The translations under genes and the position numbers were made by a program. 64,000 bases of DNA from an uncultured Arachnia sp. (GTDB lineage Bacteria > Actinomycetota > Actinomycetes > Propionibacteriales > Propionibacteriaceae): NCBI GenBank assembly GCA_947499145.1, contig CANMNB010000002.1, positions 95,462 through 159,461 of the forward strand, written 5' to 3'. Below, one piece after another: positions 50,567 to 57,809 of the stretch (position 1 is its first letter; each line of letters starts with the position of its first letter). The notes beneath the pieces are model-generated. The model ran no database searches. It was not told the DNA's origin and was given only the letters and a program-made list of their open reading frames with translations.

Positions 50567-51955
50567 TCAGCCGACGACGGTGTCGAGCAGCGACATGGCG
50601 TTGTCCCAGGCTGCCTGGCCGTCGGCCTTGCCGGCGTCGAGTTCCTGCACACTGGGACCGAAGACCTGCTCCTGAATGACGGAATCGTCCGGGCCCTTGA
50701 GCTGTGCCTTGACGCCCTCGGCGCGCTTCGCGAGGATCTCGCCGACGGGTGCATCGTTGAAGAAGGCGGTGAGTTCACTCTCGCCGGTCACCCCAGGATC
50801 GCTCTGCGCATCGACGACGCTCGGGAAGGTGCCGGCGGCCTGGAAGGCGGCCACCTGCTGCTGTGTGTCGGTCAGCCAGTCGGCAAGCTTGGCAGCCTCC
50901 TCGGGATGCTCGGACGTGGTCGGCACGGTCAGGAAGGTGCCGCCCCAGTTCGCCGCACCACCGGGGAAGACGTCGGCGAAGTCCCAGCCGGACGCGGCGT
51001 CGCCGCCGCCTGCCTCGACCTGGCCCTTGACGACTCCCAGCATCCAGCCCGGGCACACGAACGTGGCGAACGAGCCGTCCACGAAGGCCTGACCGCCGCC
51101 CCAGTCCCATTGGGTCTGGCCGCTCGAGAGGCCGGCGGCCGCAGCGTCGGCGAGCATCATCCAACGCTCCTGGAGCTCCGTGTTGTCCTTGATGTTGAGC
51201 GCGCCGTCGGCGGTGTAGTAACCCTCGTCGAGCTGGTTGACCATGGAGTTCCACACGAAACCGGACTGGTCGTACCAGGCCTTGCCGGTGGCTTCCTTGT
51301 ACTGCTTGCCCGCGTCGAAGAACTTCTCCCACGTGGCATCCTCGCCGCCCAGCAGTTCCGCGAAGCCGTCACGATCGCTCGGCATGCCCGCTTCCTCCAG
51401 GAGCGAGCCGTTGAAGCAGACGCCCTGCGGGCCGATATCCGTGCCGTAGCCGATGATGCGACCGTTGGCATCCGTGGCCTGTTCCACCTTCCACGGCACC
51501 CAGCGGTCCTTGATGTCGTCGGCCCCGTAGTCGCGCAGGTCTGTGAAGGAATCGCTGACCTGCATGACCTTGCTGAGCCAGCCCTCCTCCACTGCCTGGA
51601 CGTCCGGGAGCCCGGCGCCCGCGGCCTGCTTGGTCTGCCAGTCGGTCAGGGCGTTGCCACCGGTGTCGATGTTGGTGGCCTCAATGGTGACGTGGGGGTT
51701 GGCTTCCTCGTACTGGGCATAGAGCTCGTCCAGGCCCATCGTGCCGAAGGTGGTCACCGTGAGGGTGACAGGCTCCTTCTGCTCTTGTTCCGCGCCCTGG
51801 GTCTCATCAGCGGTCGCCTCACCAGCGGTCGCCGGGTCGTCGTCGGCGGGTGCTGCGTCGTTCGTCGTCTCCGTCGTGTCGGAGCAGGCGGTGGCGAACA
51901 GGGCAAGGGCGGTCAGGCCAGCGAGGCCGGCCATTCGGGTACGTCGGGTGATCAC
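50567..51955 (-). CDS. cebE: Sugar-binding lipoprotein CebE-like
   Basis: Extracellular substrate-binding protein, lipid-anchored. Signal peptide with twin-basic start (ITRRTRMAGLAGLTALALFATACSD) and lipobox ATAC at about residue 24; a Thr/Ala/Asp/Glu linker follows; the rest is the family 1 binding fold (about 462 residues). GTG at 51955 is chosen, 6 nt after GAGGGA. First gene of the operon; two CebR-like palindromes flank its promoter. Cellobiose is inferred from the downstream beta-glucosidase and the operator type. Confidence 0.85.
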   Translation of the reverse strand: MITRRTRMAGLAGLTALALFATACSDTTETTNDAAPADDDPATAGEATADETQGAEQEQKEPVTLTVTTFGTMGLDELYAQYEEANPHVTIEATNIDTGGNALTDWQTKQAAGAGLPDVQAVEEGWLSKVMQVSDSFTDLRDYGADDIKDRWVPWKVEQATDANGRIIGYGTDIGPQGVCFNGSLLEEAGMPSDRDGFAELLGGEDATWEKFFDAGKQYKEATGKAWYDQSGFVWNSMVNQLDEGYYTADGALNIKDNTELQERWMMLADAAAAGLSSGQTQWDWGGGQAFVDGSFATFVCPGWMLGVVKGQVEAGGGDAASGWDFADVFPGGAANWGGTFLTVPTTSEHPEEAAKLADWLTDTQQQVAAFQAAGTFPSVVDAQSDPGVTGESELTAFFNDAPVGEILAKRAEGVKAQLKGPDDSVIQEQVFGPSVQELDAGKADGQAAWDNAMSLLDTVVG

Positions 51956-51986
51956 ATTCACTCCCTCGTGGTTGTGGTTCGAATCC

Positions 51987-52002
51987 GAGAGAGCGCTCTC
52001 TC
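51987..52002 (-). promoter_or_regulatory. cebR box: CebR-like operator, downstream copy
   Basis: GAGAGAGCGCTCTCTC is a perfect 16-bp palindrome between the promoter and the start codon, placed to block elongation or initiation. Confidence 0.7.
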
Positions 52003-52012
52003 GCTGTCTCCG

Positions 52013-52042
52013 ACCGTAAGACGCGTCTGCGGGCCCTGTCAA
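52013..52042 (-). promoter_or_regulatory. Promoter of the cellobiose operon
   Basis: On the minus strand TTGACA (52042-52037) is 18 bp from TACGGT (52018-52013). It lies between the two palindromic operators. Confidence 0.65.
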
Positions 52043-52043
52043 T

Positions 52044-52053
52044 AGAGCGCTCT
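52044..52053 (-). promoter_or_regulatory. cebR box: CebR-like operator, upstream copy
   Basis: AGAGCGCTCT, perfect over 10 bp, abuts the -35 box. With the copy at 51987 the centres are about 54 bp apart, near five helical turns, so looping by one repressor tetramer is possible. Confidence 0.65.
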
Positions 52054-52095
52054 CTCAGCGTTACGGAATCGTTATAATTCGCTCTTGGAGAGGGT

Positions 52096-52725
52096 TCAGC
52101 GGTTGCGCGGTTGCTGGAGGTGAGCCATCAGCTCGGGTCGGGACTTGACGCCCATGCGGCGCATCAGCGCGCTGACGCGCTTCTTCAGCCCGGACTCGGA
52201 CATGTTGACGAGCTGGGCGATCTCCCCGTACGCGGCCCCTCGCAGGATCTCATGGACAATGCGACGGTCCAACGGATCCAGGTCGTCGGGCAGTTGCACC
52301 TGCCGCGTGGCCGCCGCGGCCCCGAGCGCCGAGCGCATCGCCTCGACCGTGCTGACGCTGAATCCCGCGGCCACCGCACGGATGGCAGCGATGAGGTTCT
52401 CCGGCCGGGAGTCCTTCAGCAAGTAGCCGCTGGCGCCGGCTTCCAGGGTGTCGGCCACCCGGTCATCTCCGAAGGCCGTCAGCAGGAGCACCTTGGGCTT
52501 CGGCACCCGCTTGGTCAGGATCTCGCTGACGCGCCTGCCAGACATGCCGGGGAGCCGGAGGTCCATCAACCACAGGTCGATCGGCTCGTCCAGCGCGACA
52601 GCATCCTCGCCGGTGTCGCAGACAGCGACGACCTCCATGTCCGCGGCGTGGGAGATGGTGTTCGCCAACAATCTACGGACGAGGGCATCGTCGTCGCAGA
52701 TCCCGATCCTGATCACGCTGGTCAT
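52096..52725 (-). CDS. NarL/LuxR-type response regulator
   Basis: 209 residues. Receiver domain (1-120) with DDD acidic pocket (GICDDDALVRRL), phospho-acceptor Asp in LWLMDLRLPG and Lys in SGYLLKDSRP; C-terminal helix-turn-helix (about 150-205, ILRGAAYGEIAQLVNMSESGLKKRVSALMRRMGV). The start overlaps the kinase stop by ATGA, so it is the kinase's partner. The targets are unknown. Confidence 0.88.
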   Translation of the reverse strand: MTSVIRIGICDDDALVRRLLANTISHAADMEVVAVCDTGEDAVALDEPIDLWLMDLRLPGMSGRRVSEILTKRVPKPKVLLLTAFGDDRVADTLEAGASGYLLKDSRPENLIAAIRAVAAGFSVSTVEAMRSALGAAAATRQVQLPDDLDPLDRRIVHEILRGAAYGEIAQLVNMSESGLKKRVSALMRRMGVKSRPELMAHLQQPRNR

Positions 52726-53807
52726 TGTTTCACCTGCCCCCGCCCCTGGGGCAGGGGGAGGGTGATGTCGCACACCCAGGTGCCATCGACCTCACGAGAA
52801 GCCACGTGGCCTCCGATGGCCTCGGCGCGGTGGTGCATGCCCTTCAGGCCCCAGCCCGCCTCACTGCGTTGGTCTTCCCTGGGGGTGTTGCTTACGGTCA
52901 CCCGCAGCACCTCGGGCGTATTCGAGAAGATCACCACCGCCGGGTAGGCGGGATCCCCGTGCTTGGCGACGTTGTGCAGCGCCTCGCCCAGCAGGTGGCC
53001 CTTGGCCACGTCGATGCTCATGGGAATGTCCGTGGCCTGCTCCCCGCTGACCCGCACTCGGAAGCCCAGCCGTTCGAGGTCCCGGACGCCGGCCTCCAGC
53101 GACGAGGCTCCCGTGGGTACCGGGCGTGCATCCGTACCGCCGCCCAGGAGGCGCGTCACCTCGCGGATCGACTTGTTGGCCAGTCGCGCCTGCTCCGCGA
53201 TGCTGTCGAGCTCTTCCTCCGTCGCGGAGCCGGAGAGCCGTGCCGCGTCCGCCTGCATCGCCAGGACTGCCAGGTCACGTGCGACGGAGTCGTGCAACTC
53301 GGAGGCCATCTCGATCTCCCGCTTGCGGAACTCGGCCGTCATGCGGGCGGCCTCGCTCTTGGCGGCTGCGCGGAAACCCAGACCGATGGCCCAGACGATC
53401 CCGTACAGCATCAGCCACCCGAACATCGGCCCGATGGCACTGTCACCCTCATCCACCGCGCGCAGGCTGACCACCCACCCCGCGACGGCGTTCACCGCCG
53501 TAGCCACCAGAGCGACATGGAGGTGGTCCCGCCGAATGGCATAGACGACCGGGATCATGCAGATGTAAAGCGAGACGCCGTATGCGTTGGGATCGAAGAA
53601 GAGGACACCGAGAATCACGCCGATCGCAGCTGCGACTCCCACGCGCAGCCATCTCAGGGAAATCAACACCGCAACGACCGCCGCTCCATCGAGCACTGCG
53701 CTCGCCAACGGGATCAGTCCTGTCATGCTGGCGTGCACCGAGACCGCCAACAACAACACGGCAATGAGGGCCTCGGCACCTCCCCAAGCCATGACTTGTC
53801 TGATCAC
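52722..53807 (-). CDS. Sensor histidine kinase, HisKA_3 type
   Basis: About 361 residues: five or six membrane helices (1-150) with very short outside loops, a coiled linker, the HisKA_3 phospho-acceptor ELHDSVARDLAVLAMQADAARL, and a degenerate ATPase domain (LGEALHNVAKHG, GWGLKGMHHRAEAIGG). Membrane signals or wall stress are typical inputs for such intramembrane sensors. TAGTCT (53819-53814) places a leaderless start at GTG 53807; GTG 53813 and ATG 53792 are alternatives. Coupled to the regulator by ATGA. Confidence 0.85.
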   Translation of the reverse strand: MIRQVMAWGGAEALIAVLLLAVSVHASMTGLIPLASAVLDGAAVVAVLISLRWLRVGVAAAIGVILGVLFFDPNAYGVSLYICMIPVVYAIRRDHLHVALVATAVNAVAGWVVSLRAVDEGDSAIGPMFGWLMLYGIVWAIGLGFRAAAKSEAARMTAEFRKREIEMASELHDSVARDLAVLAMQADAARLSGSATEEELDSIAEQARLANKSIREVTRLLGGGTDARPVPTGASSLEAGVRDLERLGFRVRVSGEQATDIPMSIDVAKGHLLGEALHNVAKHGDPAYPAVVIFSNTPEVLRVTVSNTPREDQRSEAGWGLKGMHHRAEAIGGHVASREVDGTWVCDITLPLPQGRGQVKQ

Positions 53808-53813
53808 AACCAC

Positions 53814-53819
53814 AGACTA
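53814..53819 (-). promoter_or_regulatory. -10 box of the two-component operon
   Basis: TAGTCT on the minus strand ends 6 nt before GTG 53807, again fitting a leaderless mRNA. Confidence 0.4.
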
Positions 53820-53932
53820 TGGTCGGCTCGTCATCCGGTTAGCAGCTGGCCGGGTCTTTCGTACCCGATGCAAGGCACGAACGACCCCAGATAGGCCCAA
53901 TCCGGAACTATCGAGCCTTTACGTGCGCGAAG

Positions 53933-54067
53933 ATGTGCGTCATGACCAAGATCATGATTGTCGTTGTGGCGATCGCCTCCCTGACCCCCGTCGCCAAGGA
54001 CACCGCCACCACTCAGGGGTTCTGCGACGTCCTCCCATGGATGCCGTTCTGCACAGCCCTCCGCTGA
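53933..54067 (+). CDS. Possible secreted mini-protein, 44 residues
   Basis: Reads MCVMTKIMIVVVAIASLTPV then a short polar part with CDVLPWMPFCTALR at the end. The hydrophobic N-terminus resembles a signal or membrane segment, and the last part has two Cys eight residues apart. No clear Shine-Dalgarno. The inner ATG at 53942 gives 41 residues. No family recognised; it may be chance, but it fills an otherwise empty gap of about 280 bp. Confidence 0.35.
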   Translation: MCVMTKIMIVVVAIASLTPVAKDTATTQGFCDVLPWMPFCTALR

Positions 54068-54086
54068 TCTGACGACCCTCGCCCTC

Positions 54087-54092
54087 TAGTCT
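54087..54092 (+). promoter_or_regulatory. -10 box, leaderless ThuA-like transcript
   Basis: TAGTCT ends 7 nt before the GTG at 54100. Confidence 0.45.
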
Positions 54093-54099
54093 GAGGCTC

Positions 54100-54753
54100 G
54101 TGAAGACCCTCATCCTCTCGGGTAGTGGCCGTTACGGCGACCCGTGGCACCCGTTCCCCGCCACGAGCCGCCGTATTGCCATGCTCCTCGAAGACGCCGG
54201 CTACGACGTTGCTGTTCGCGAGGACGTCGATCGTGCCCTGGCGTCGGCACCGGAGTACGACCTCGTCGTCGTCAACGCCGGCGATCCGTGGGGAGACCAC
54301 GAGGACGTCGCGCCCCCCGACCCCGCGGCGCAGCAGGGATTGTCCGACGCCCTCAATGAGGGAGTGGGCTTCCTTTCGATGCACATCTCCGTGGCATCCC
54401 TGCGCCAATACCCCAGCTGGGCTGAGGCGACCGGCGCGATCTGGGTACCCGGCGCATCCTTCCATCCCGAGCTCGGCACTGCTCGAGTGTCCCTTGACCG
54501 GGACGCACTCCCCGGAGCGCCTGACGACTTCGACGTCGTCGACGAGCGCTACTGCCGGCTGCAGTTCATCGGTGACCGCACCGTGGTCGCAAAGCACGAG
54601 GGCGAGCACGGTCCCGAGCCGACGGCATGGCTGCGGAACACGGGCCCGGCGCGGATCGCCGTCGACGTCCTGGGCCACGACGAACGCTCCTATGACTCCC
54701 CCGGCCACCGGGCACTGCTGCTCGCACTGGCGACGTGGGCCAGCCGGCGCTGA
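54100..54753 (+). CDS. ThuA-like (class I glutamine-amidotransferase fold) protein
   Basis: 217 residues beginning MKTLILSGSGRYGDPWHPF, with VREDVDRALASAPEYDLVVVNAGDPW and GVGFLSMHISVASLRQYPSW, the pattern of trehalose-utilisation-type (ThuA) domains, which may act on keto-sugars. The Cys nucleophile of amidotransferases is not at the expected place; a histidine-containing MHIS stands there, as in ThuA. Start is GTG with a leaderless promoter. Confidence 0.68.
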   Translation: MKTLILSGSGRYGDPWHPFPATSRRIAMLLEDAGYDVAVREDVDRALASAPEYDLVVVNAGDPWGDHEDVAPPDPAAQQGLSDALNEGVGFLSMHISVASLRQYPSWAEATGAIWVPGASFHPELGTARVSLDRDALPGAPDDFDVVDERYCRLQFIGDRTVVAKHEGEHGPEPTAWLRNTGPARIAVDVLGHDERSYDSPGHRALLLALATWASRR

Positions 54754-54757
54754 CGGA

Positions 54758-54763
54758 TAATCT
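54758..54763 (+). promoter_or_regulatory. -10 box, leaderless histidine-phosphatase transcript
   Basis: TAATCT ends 6 nt before the ATG at 54770. It begins just after the ThuA-like stop, so this gene has its own promoter despite tight packing. Confidence 0.5.
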
Positions 54764-54769
54764 GGACGC

Positions 54770-55372
54770 ATGCGCCTCATCCTCATCCGCCACGGCCAGA
54801 CCCGCTCGAACGTCGAGAAGCTGCTCGACACCGCCCACCCAGGGGCTCCGCTGGACGAGACAGGGCTCAAGCAGGCACACGACCTGGCCGAGGCCATTGC
54901 CCACGAACACGTCGACGCGCTGTTCGTCTCCACATTGACCCGCGCTCAGCAGACCGCAGCGCCGCTGGCGCAACGTCGCGGCTTGGAGGCGATCGTCGTC
55001 GACGGCATCCACGAGATTGCCGCCGGGGTCGAGGAGATGAACAGCGACTGGACCGCCTACGTCGGGATGCTGGAGTCCTGGTCGCCCGAGAACCTGGACG
55101 CCAAGCTGGAAGGCGGCGAAAGCGCGCGGGAGTTCCTGACGCGGTTCGACGCCGCCATCGCCGAGATCGAGTCCCACGGTCACGACGCCGTCGCCGTGGT
55201 CAGCCACGGGGCCGCGCTCCGGGTCTGGGCCGCCACCAAGGATCCCGACTTCGCCGCCGAGCATGGCGCACCCCTGGCGAACACCGAGTGGATCGTGCTC
55301 AACGGGTCGAGCGACGAGGGCTGGCGGATCGAGCGCTGGGGGACCCGCACCGCCGTGGAGCGGGCGAGCTAG
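54770..55372 (+). CDS. Histidine phosphatase family protein
   Basis: 200 residues of the phosphoglycerate-mutase-like superfamily. The phospho-histidine motif RHGQTRSN is at residues 7-14, the second Arg is in STLTRAQQTAAPL, and the late His is VVSHGAALRVW. No 2,3-bisphosphoglycerate mutase hallmarks, so a broad phosphatase is more likely. Confidence 0.85.
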   Translation: MRLILIRHGQTRSNVEKLLDTAHPGAPLDETGLKQAHDLAEAIAHEHVDALFVSTLTRAQQTAAPLAQRRGLEAIVVDGIHEIAAGVEEMNSDWTAYVGMLESWSPENLDAKLEGGESAREFLTRFDAAIAEIESHGHDAVAVVSHGAALRVWAATKDPDFAAEHGAPLANTEWIVLNGSSDEGWRIERWGTRTAVERAS

Positions 55373-55385
55373 CACCACGCAGCCC

Positions 55386-55391
55386 TACCAT
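55386..55391 (+). promoter_or_regulatory. -10 box, leaderless transcript of the next gene
   Basis: TACCAT ends 6 nt before the ATG at 55398. Confidence 0.4.
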
Positions 55392-55397
55392 GGCGAC

Positions 55398-55829
55398 ATG
55401 GCGAAGGTGAGCACCCTCATCAAGACGGCCGGCGGCATCATCGGCACCACCGTGACGCTGTTGACGGCACTGCGGGAGAACCAGCAACTGTCCGAGGGCG
55501 CGAAGGCCGCGATAGACAAGGTCAAGGAGCTCTCGAACCAGGAGAATCCTAAACTGCGGTTCGACGCCAAGATCAAGGCCATCGAGGCGTGCGCGGACGC
55601 CGTCGAGGAGACCTTCGACGGGGCCAGTGAACCGGAGCAGTGGCGCAAGCGAGCGCGGTCCCTGCGGATGCGCGGCGAGTTGGCCTGGACAGCCAACCAC
55701 GGCAAGCAGCGACGGCGCGCCATGCGGGCGCTCAACGAGGAGACGGCCGACTTCCTCGAGCAGGTCAACGGGCGCCTGGTGGAGATGACCAACGAATCGG
55801 GCCCCCAGGGCGAGGTCACCGCGCCCTGA
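55398..55829 (+). CDS. Helical protein of unknown function, 143 residues
   Basis: An N-terminal hydrophobic or amphipathic helix (TAGGIIGTTVTLLTAL, about residues 10-25) is followed by charged helices with basic patches (WRKRARSLRMRGELAW, KQRRRAMRAL). No catalytic motif. It may be a small membrane-associated protein. The leaderless promoter supports expression. I do not recognise the family. Confidence 0.6.
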   Translation: MAKVSTLIKTAGGIIGTTVTLLTALRENQQLSEGAKAAIDKVKELSNQENPKLRFDAKIKAIEACADAVEETFDGASEPEQWRKRARSLRMRGELAWTANHGKQRRRAMRALNEETADFLEQVNGRLVEMTNESGPQGEVTAP

Positions 55830-55839
55830 CCCCGGGCCT

Positions 55840-55852
55840 TTGGTCTGACCAA
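55840..55852. promoter_or_regulatory. FadR/LldR-type GntR operator upstream of mutA
   Basis: TTGGTCTGACCAA is a perfect palindrome around the central T and matches the TGGTnnnACCA pattern of the FadR subgroup of GntR regulators. It lies 77-89 bp before the mutA start, upstream of a possible promoter (TTGGCG 55863, TAGTGT 55884). Confidence 0.55.
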
Positions 55853-55891
55853 CCCCGCCCTGTTGGCGGAGAACCCCGTCAGCTAGTGTTT

Positions 55892-55922
55892 CGTCCAAGG
55901 GGAATACCCAAGCTATTGGACG
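55892..55922 (+). promoter_or_regulatory. 5'-leader hairpin touching the mutA ribosome site
   Basis: CGTCCAA (55892-55898) pairs with TTGGACG (55916-55922), 7 bp with a 17-nt loop. The GGAGAG ribosome-binding site begins inside its 3' foot, so the stem may tune mutA translation. Weak structure, role inferred. Confidence 0.35.
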
Positions 55923-55928
55923 GAGAGC

Positions 55929-57806
55929 ATGAGCGCTACAGCCAAGAGCGCGGCCGATATCGATCTGGCCGCGGACTTCGAAACCCCCTCCCGCGAGCAG
56001 TGGGAGAAGGAGGTTCTGAAGGTACTGAACCGCAGGCGTCCCGAGGGCAAGGAACTCGACATCGAGCAGGCCTACAAGCGCCTCACCAGCCGCACTGTCG
56101 ACGGCCTCGAGATCCGGCCGCTGTACACCCAGGAGGACGGCGCCGAGGAGCTCGGGTTCCCGGGCGTCGCGCCCTTCACGCGTGGCACCAGGGTGCGCAC
56201 GGGGGACATGAACGACGGCTGGCACATCTGCCAGTTGCACGAGGACCCCGACGTCGCCACCACCCGCAAGGCGGTACTGACGGACCTCGAGCGCGGTGGA
56301 ACCGCCGTCTGGCTGCGAGTGGACCCCGACGCGGTGGCCACGGCTGACCTCGGCGAGGCCCTGGCGGACGTCCTGCTCGACCTCGCCCCCGTGCATGTCT
56401 CCAGCCGCACGGACCAGATCGGTGCCGCACAGGCGCTCGCGAAGGTCTTCGCGGAGTCCGAGAAGGACTCGGCCAGCATGTCCGGCAGCTTCGGCATCGA
56501 CCCGATCGGCTTCGCTGCGCAGCACGGCACGGCACCCGACCTGTCGGTCCTCGCCGACGCCATCGAACTCGCCCGTCCCTTCCCGAACGTCAGGCCGATC
56601 GTGGTCGACGCCGGGATGTTCCACAACGCCGGCGCCGGCGACGTGCAGGAGCTCGCCTACGCGCTGGCCACCGGCGTCGAGTACGTCCGGGCGCTGGTGG
56701 AGGCCGGTCTCGACGCCGATGCGGCGTTCGACGCCATCCTCTTCCGCGTGTCAGCCGGGACCGACCAGTTCCTCACCATCGCACGACTGCGCGCGCTGCG
56801 CACGCTGTGGTCGCGGGTCGGCGAGGTCCTCGAGGTCACCCCGGCCAGGCGCGGCGCTGTCCAGCACGCCGTCACGTCACTGCGGCAGCTGTCCCGGGAC
56901 GACGCCTACGTCAACGTGCTCCGCGCCACCCTCTCCTCGTTCGCGGCCGCGGCTGGCGGGGCGGAGATCCAGACCGTACTCCCCCTCGACACCGTGATCG
57001 GGCTCCCCAACGAACTCAGCCGCCGCATCGCCCGCAACGTGCAGGTCCTGTTGGCCGAGGAGTCCAACGTGGGCCGCGTCAACGATCCTGCCGGCGGCTC
57101 CTACTACGTCGAGAACATGACGCAGCAGCTCAGCGAGAAGGCCTGGGCGCTCTTCGGGACCCTCGACGAGCAGGGCATGGCCCAGGCTGTCGCCAACGGC
57201 ACGGTCGCGGCACAGCTGGAGGAGACGAACCAGGCGCGGAGCAAGCAGCTCGCCACCCGGAAGATCCCGCTCACGGGCGTCTCCATGTTCCCGAACTCGC
57301 ATGAGACCCCGCTCGAGCGCGCCCCTCGACCGGAGGCGCCTGAGCTCGGGGGCATCGTCCCCATCCGGGACGCGGCGGTCTTCGAGGACCTGCGCGACCG
57401 GAGCACGGCCGCCGCTTCGGCCGGCAAGGCGCCGAAGGTGCTGCTGGCCTGCCTCGGTGCGCGACGGGACTTCGGCGCCCGCGAGGGATTCACGTCGAAC
57501 CTCTACCACGTCGGCGGCATCCAGACCGTGCTCGCCGAGGGCGAGACCCCCGAGGACTTCGCACGCGCGCTCACGGAGGCCGGCACCACCATCGCGGTGC
57601 TGTGCTCCTCCGCCAAGGTCTACGCCCAGCAGGGACTCGACGTGGCGAAGGCGCTCAAGGACGCCGGCGCCGTCGAGGTGCGACTGGCCGGGCAGCTCAA
57701 GGAGCTCGGCACCGACGACACCCAGGGCCTCGTGGACGGCAACGTCTTCGACGGCATGGACGTCGTCGAGCTGCTCACCGACACACTCGACAAGCTGGAG
57801 GCCTGA
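55929..57806 (+). CDS. mutA: Methylmalonyl-CoA mutase small subunit
   Basis: Non-catalytic beta chain that stabilises the catalytic MutB; 625 residues. It has the mutase barrel (GFPGVAPFTRGTRV, DAGMFHNAGAGDVQELAYALATG, AEESNVGRVNDPAGGSYYVENMT) but no DxHxxG cobalamin-binding motif in its C-terminal flavodoxin-like domain. The mutase links succinyl-CoA and methylmalonyl-CoA, central to propionate fermentation or propionate use. MutB follows after 3 bp. Start ATG with GGAGAG; a GntR-type palindrome and a hairpin precede it. Confidence 0.95.
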   Translation: MSATAKSAADIDLAADFETPSREQWEKEVLKVLNRRRPEGKELDIEQAYKRLTSRTVDGLEIRPLYTQEDGAEELGFPGVAPFTRGTRVRTGDMNDGWHICQLHEDPDVATTRKAVLTDLERGGTAVWLRVDPDAVATADLGEALADVLLDLAPVHVSSRTDQIGAAQALAKVFAESEKDSASMSGSFGIDPIGFAAQHGTAPDLSVLADAIELARPFPNVRPIVVDAGMFHNAGAGDVQELAYALATGVEYVRALVEAGLDADAAFDAILFRVSAGTDQFLTIARLRALRTLWSRVGEVLEVTPARRGAVQHAVTSLRQLSRDDAYVNVLRATLSSFAAAAGGAEIQTVLPLDTVIGLPNELSRRIARNVQVLLAEESNVGRVNDPAGGSYYVENMTQQLSEKAWALFGTLDEQGMAQAVANGTVAAQLEETNQARSKQLATRKIPLTGVSMFPNSHETPLERAPRPEAPELGGIVPIRDAAVFEDLRDRSTAAASAGKAPKVLLACLGARRDFGAREGFTSNLYHVGGIQTVLAEGETPEDFARALTEAGTTIAVLCSSAKVYAQQGLDVAKALKDAGAVEVRLAGQLKELGTDDTQGLVDGNVFDGMDVVELLTDTLDKLEA

Positions 57807-57809
57807 GAA

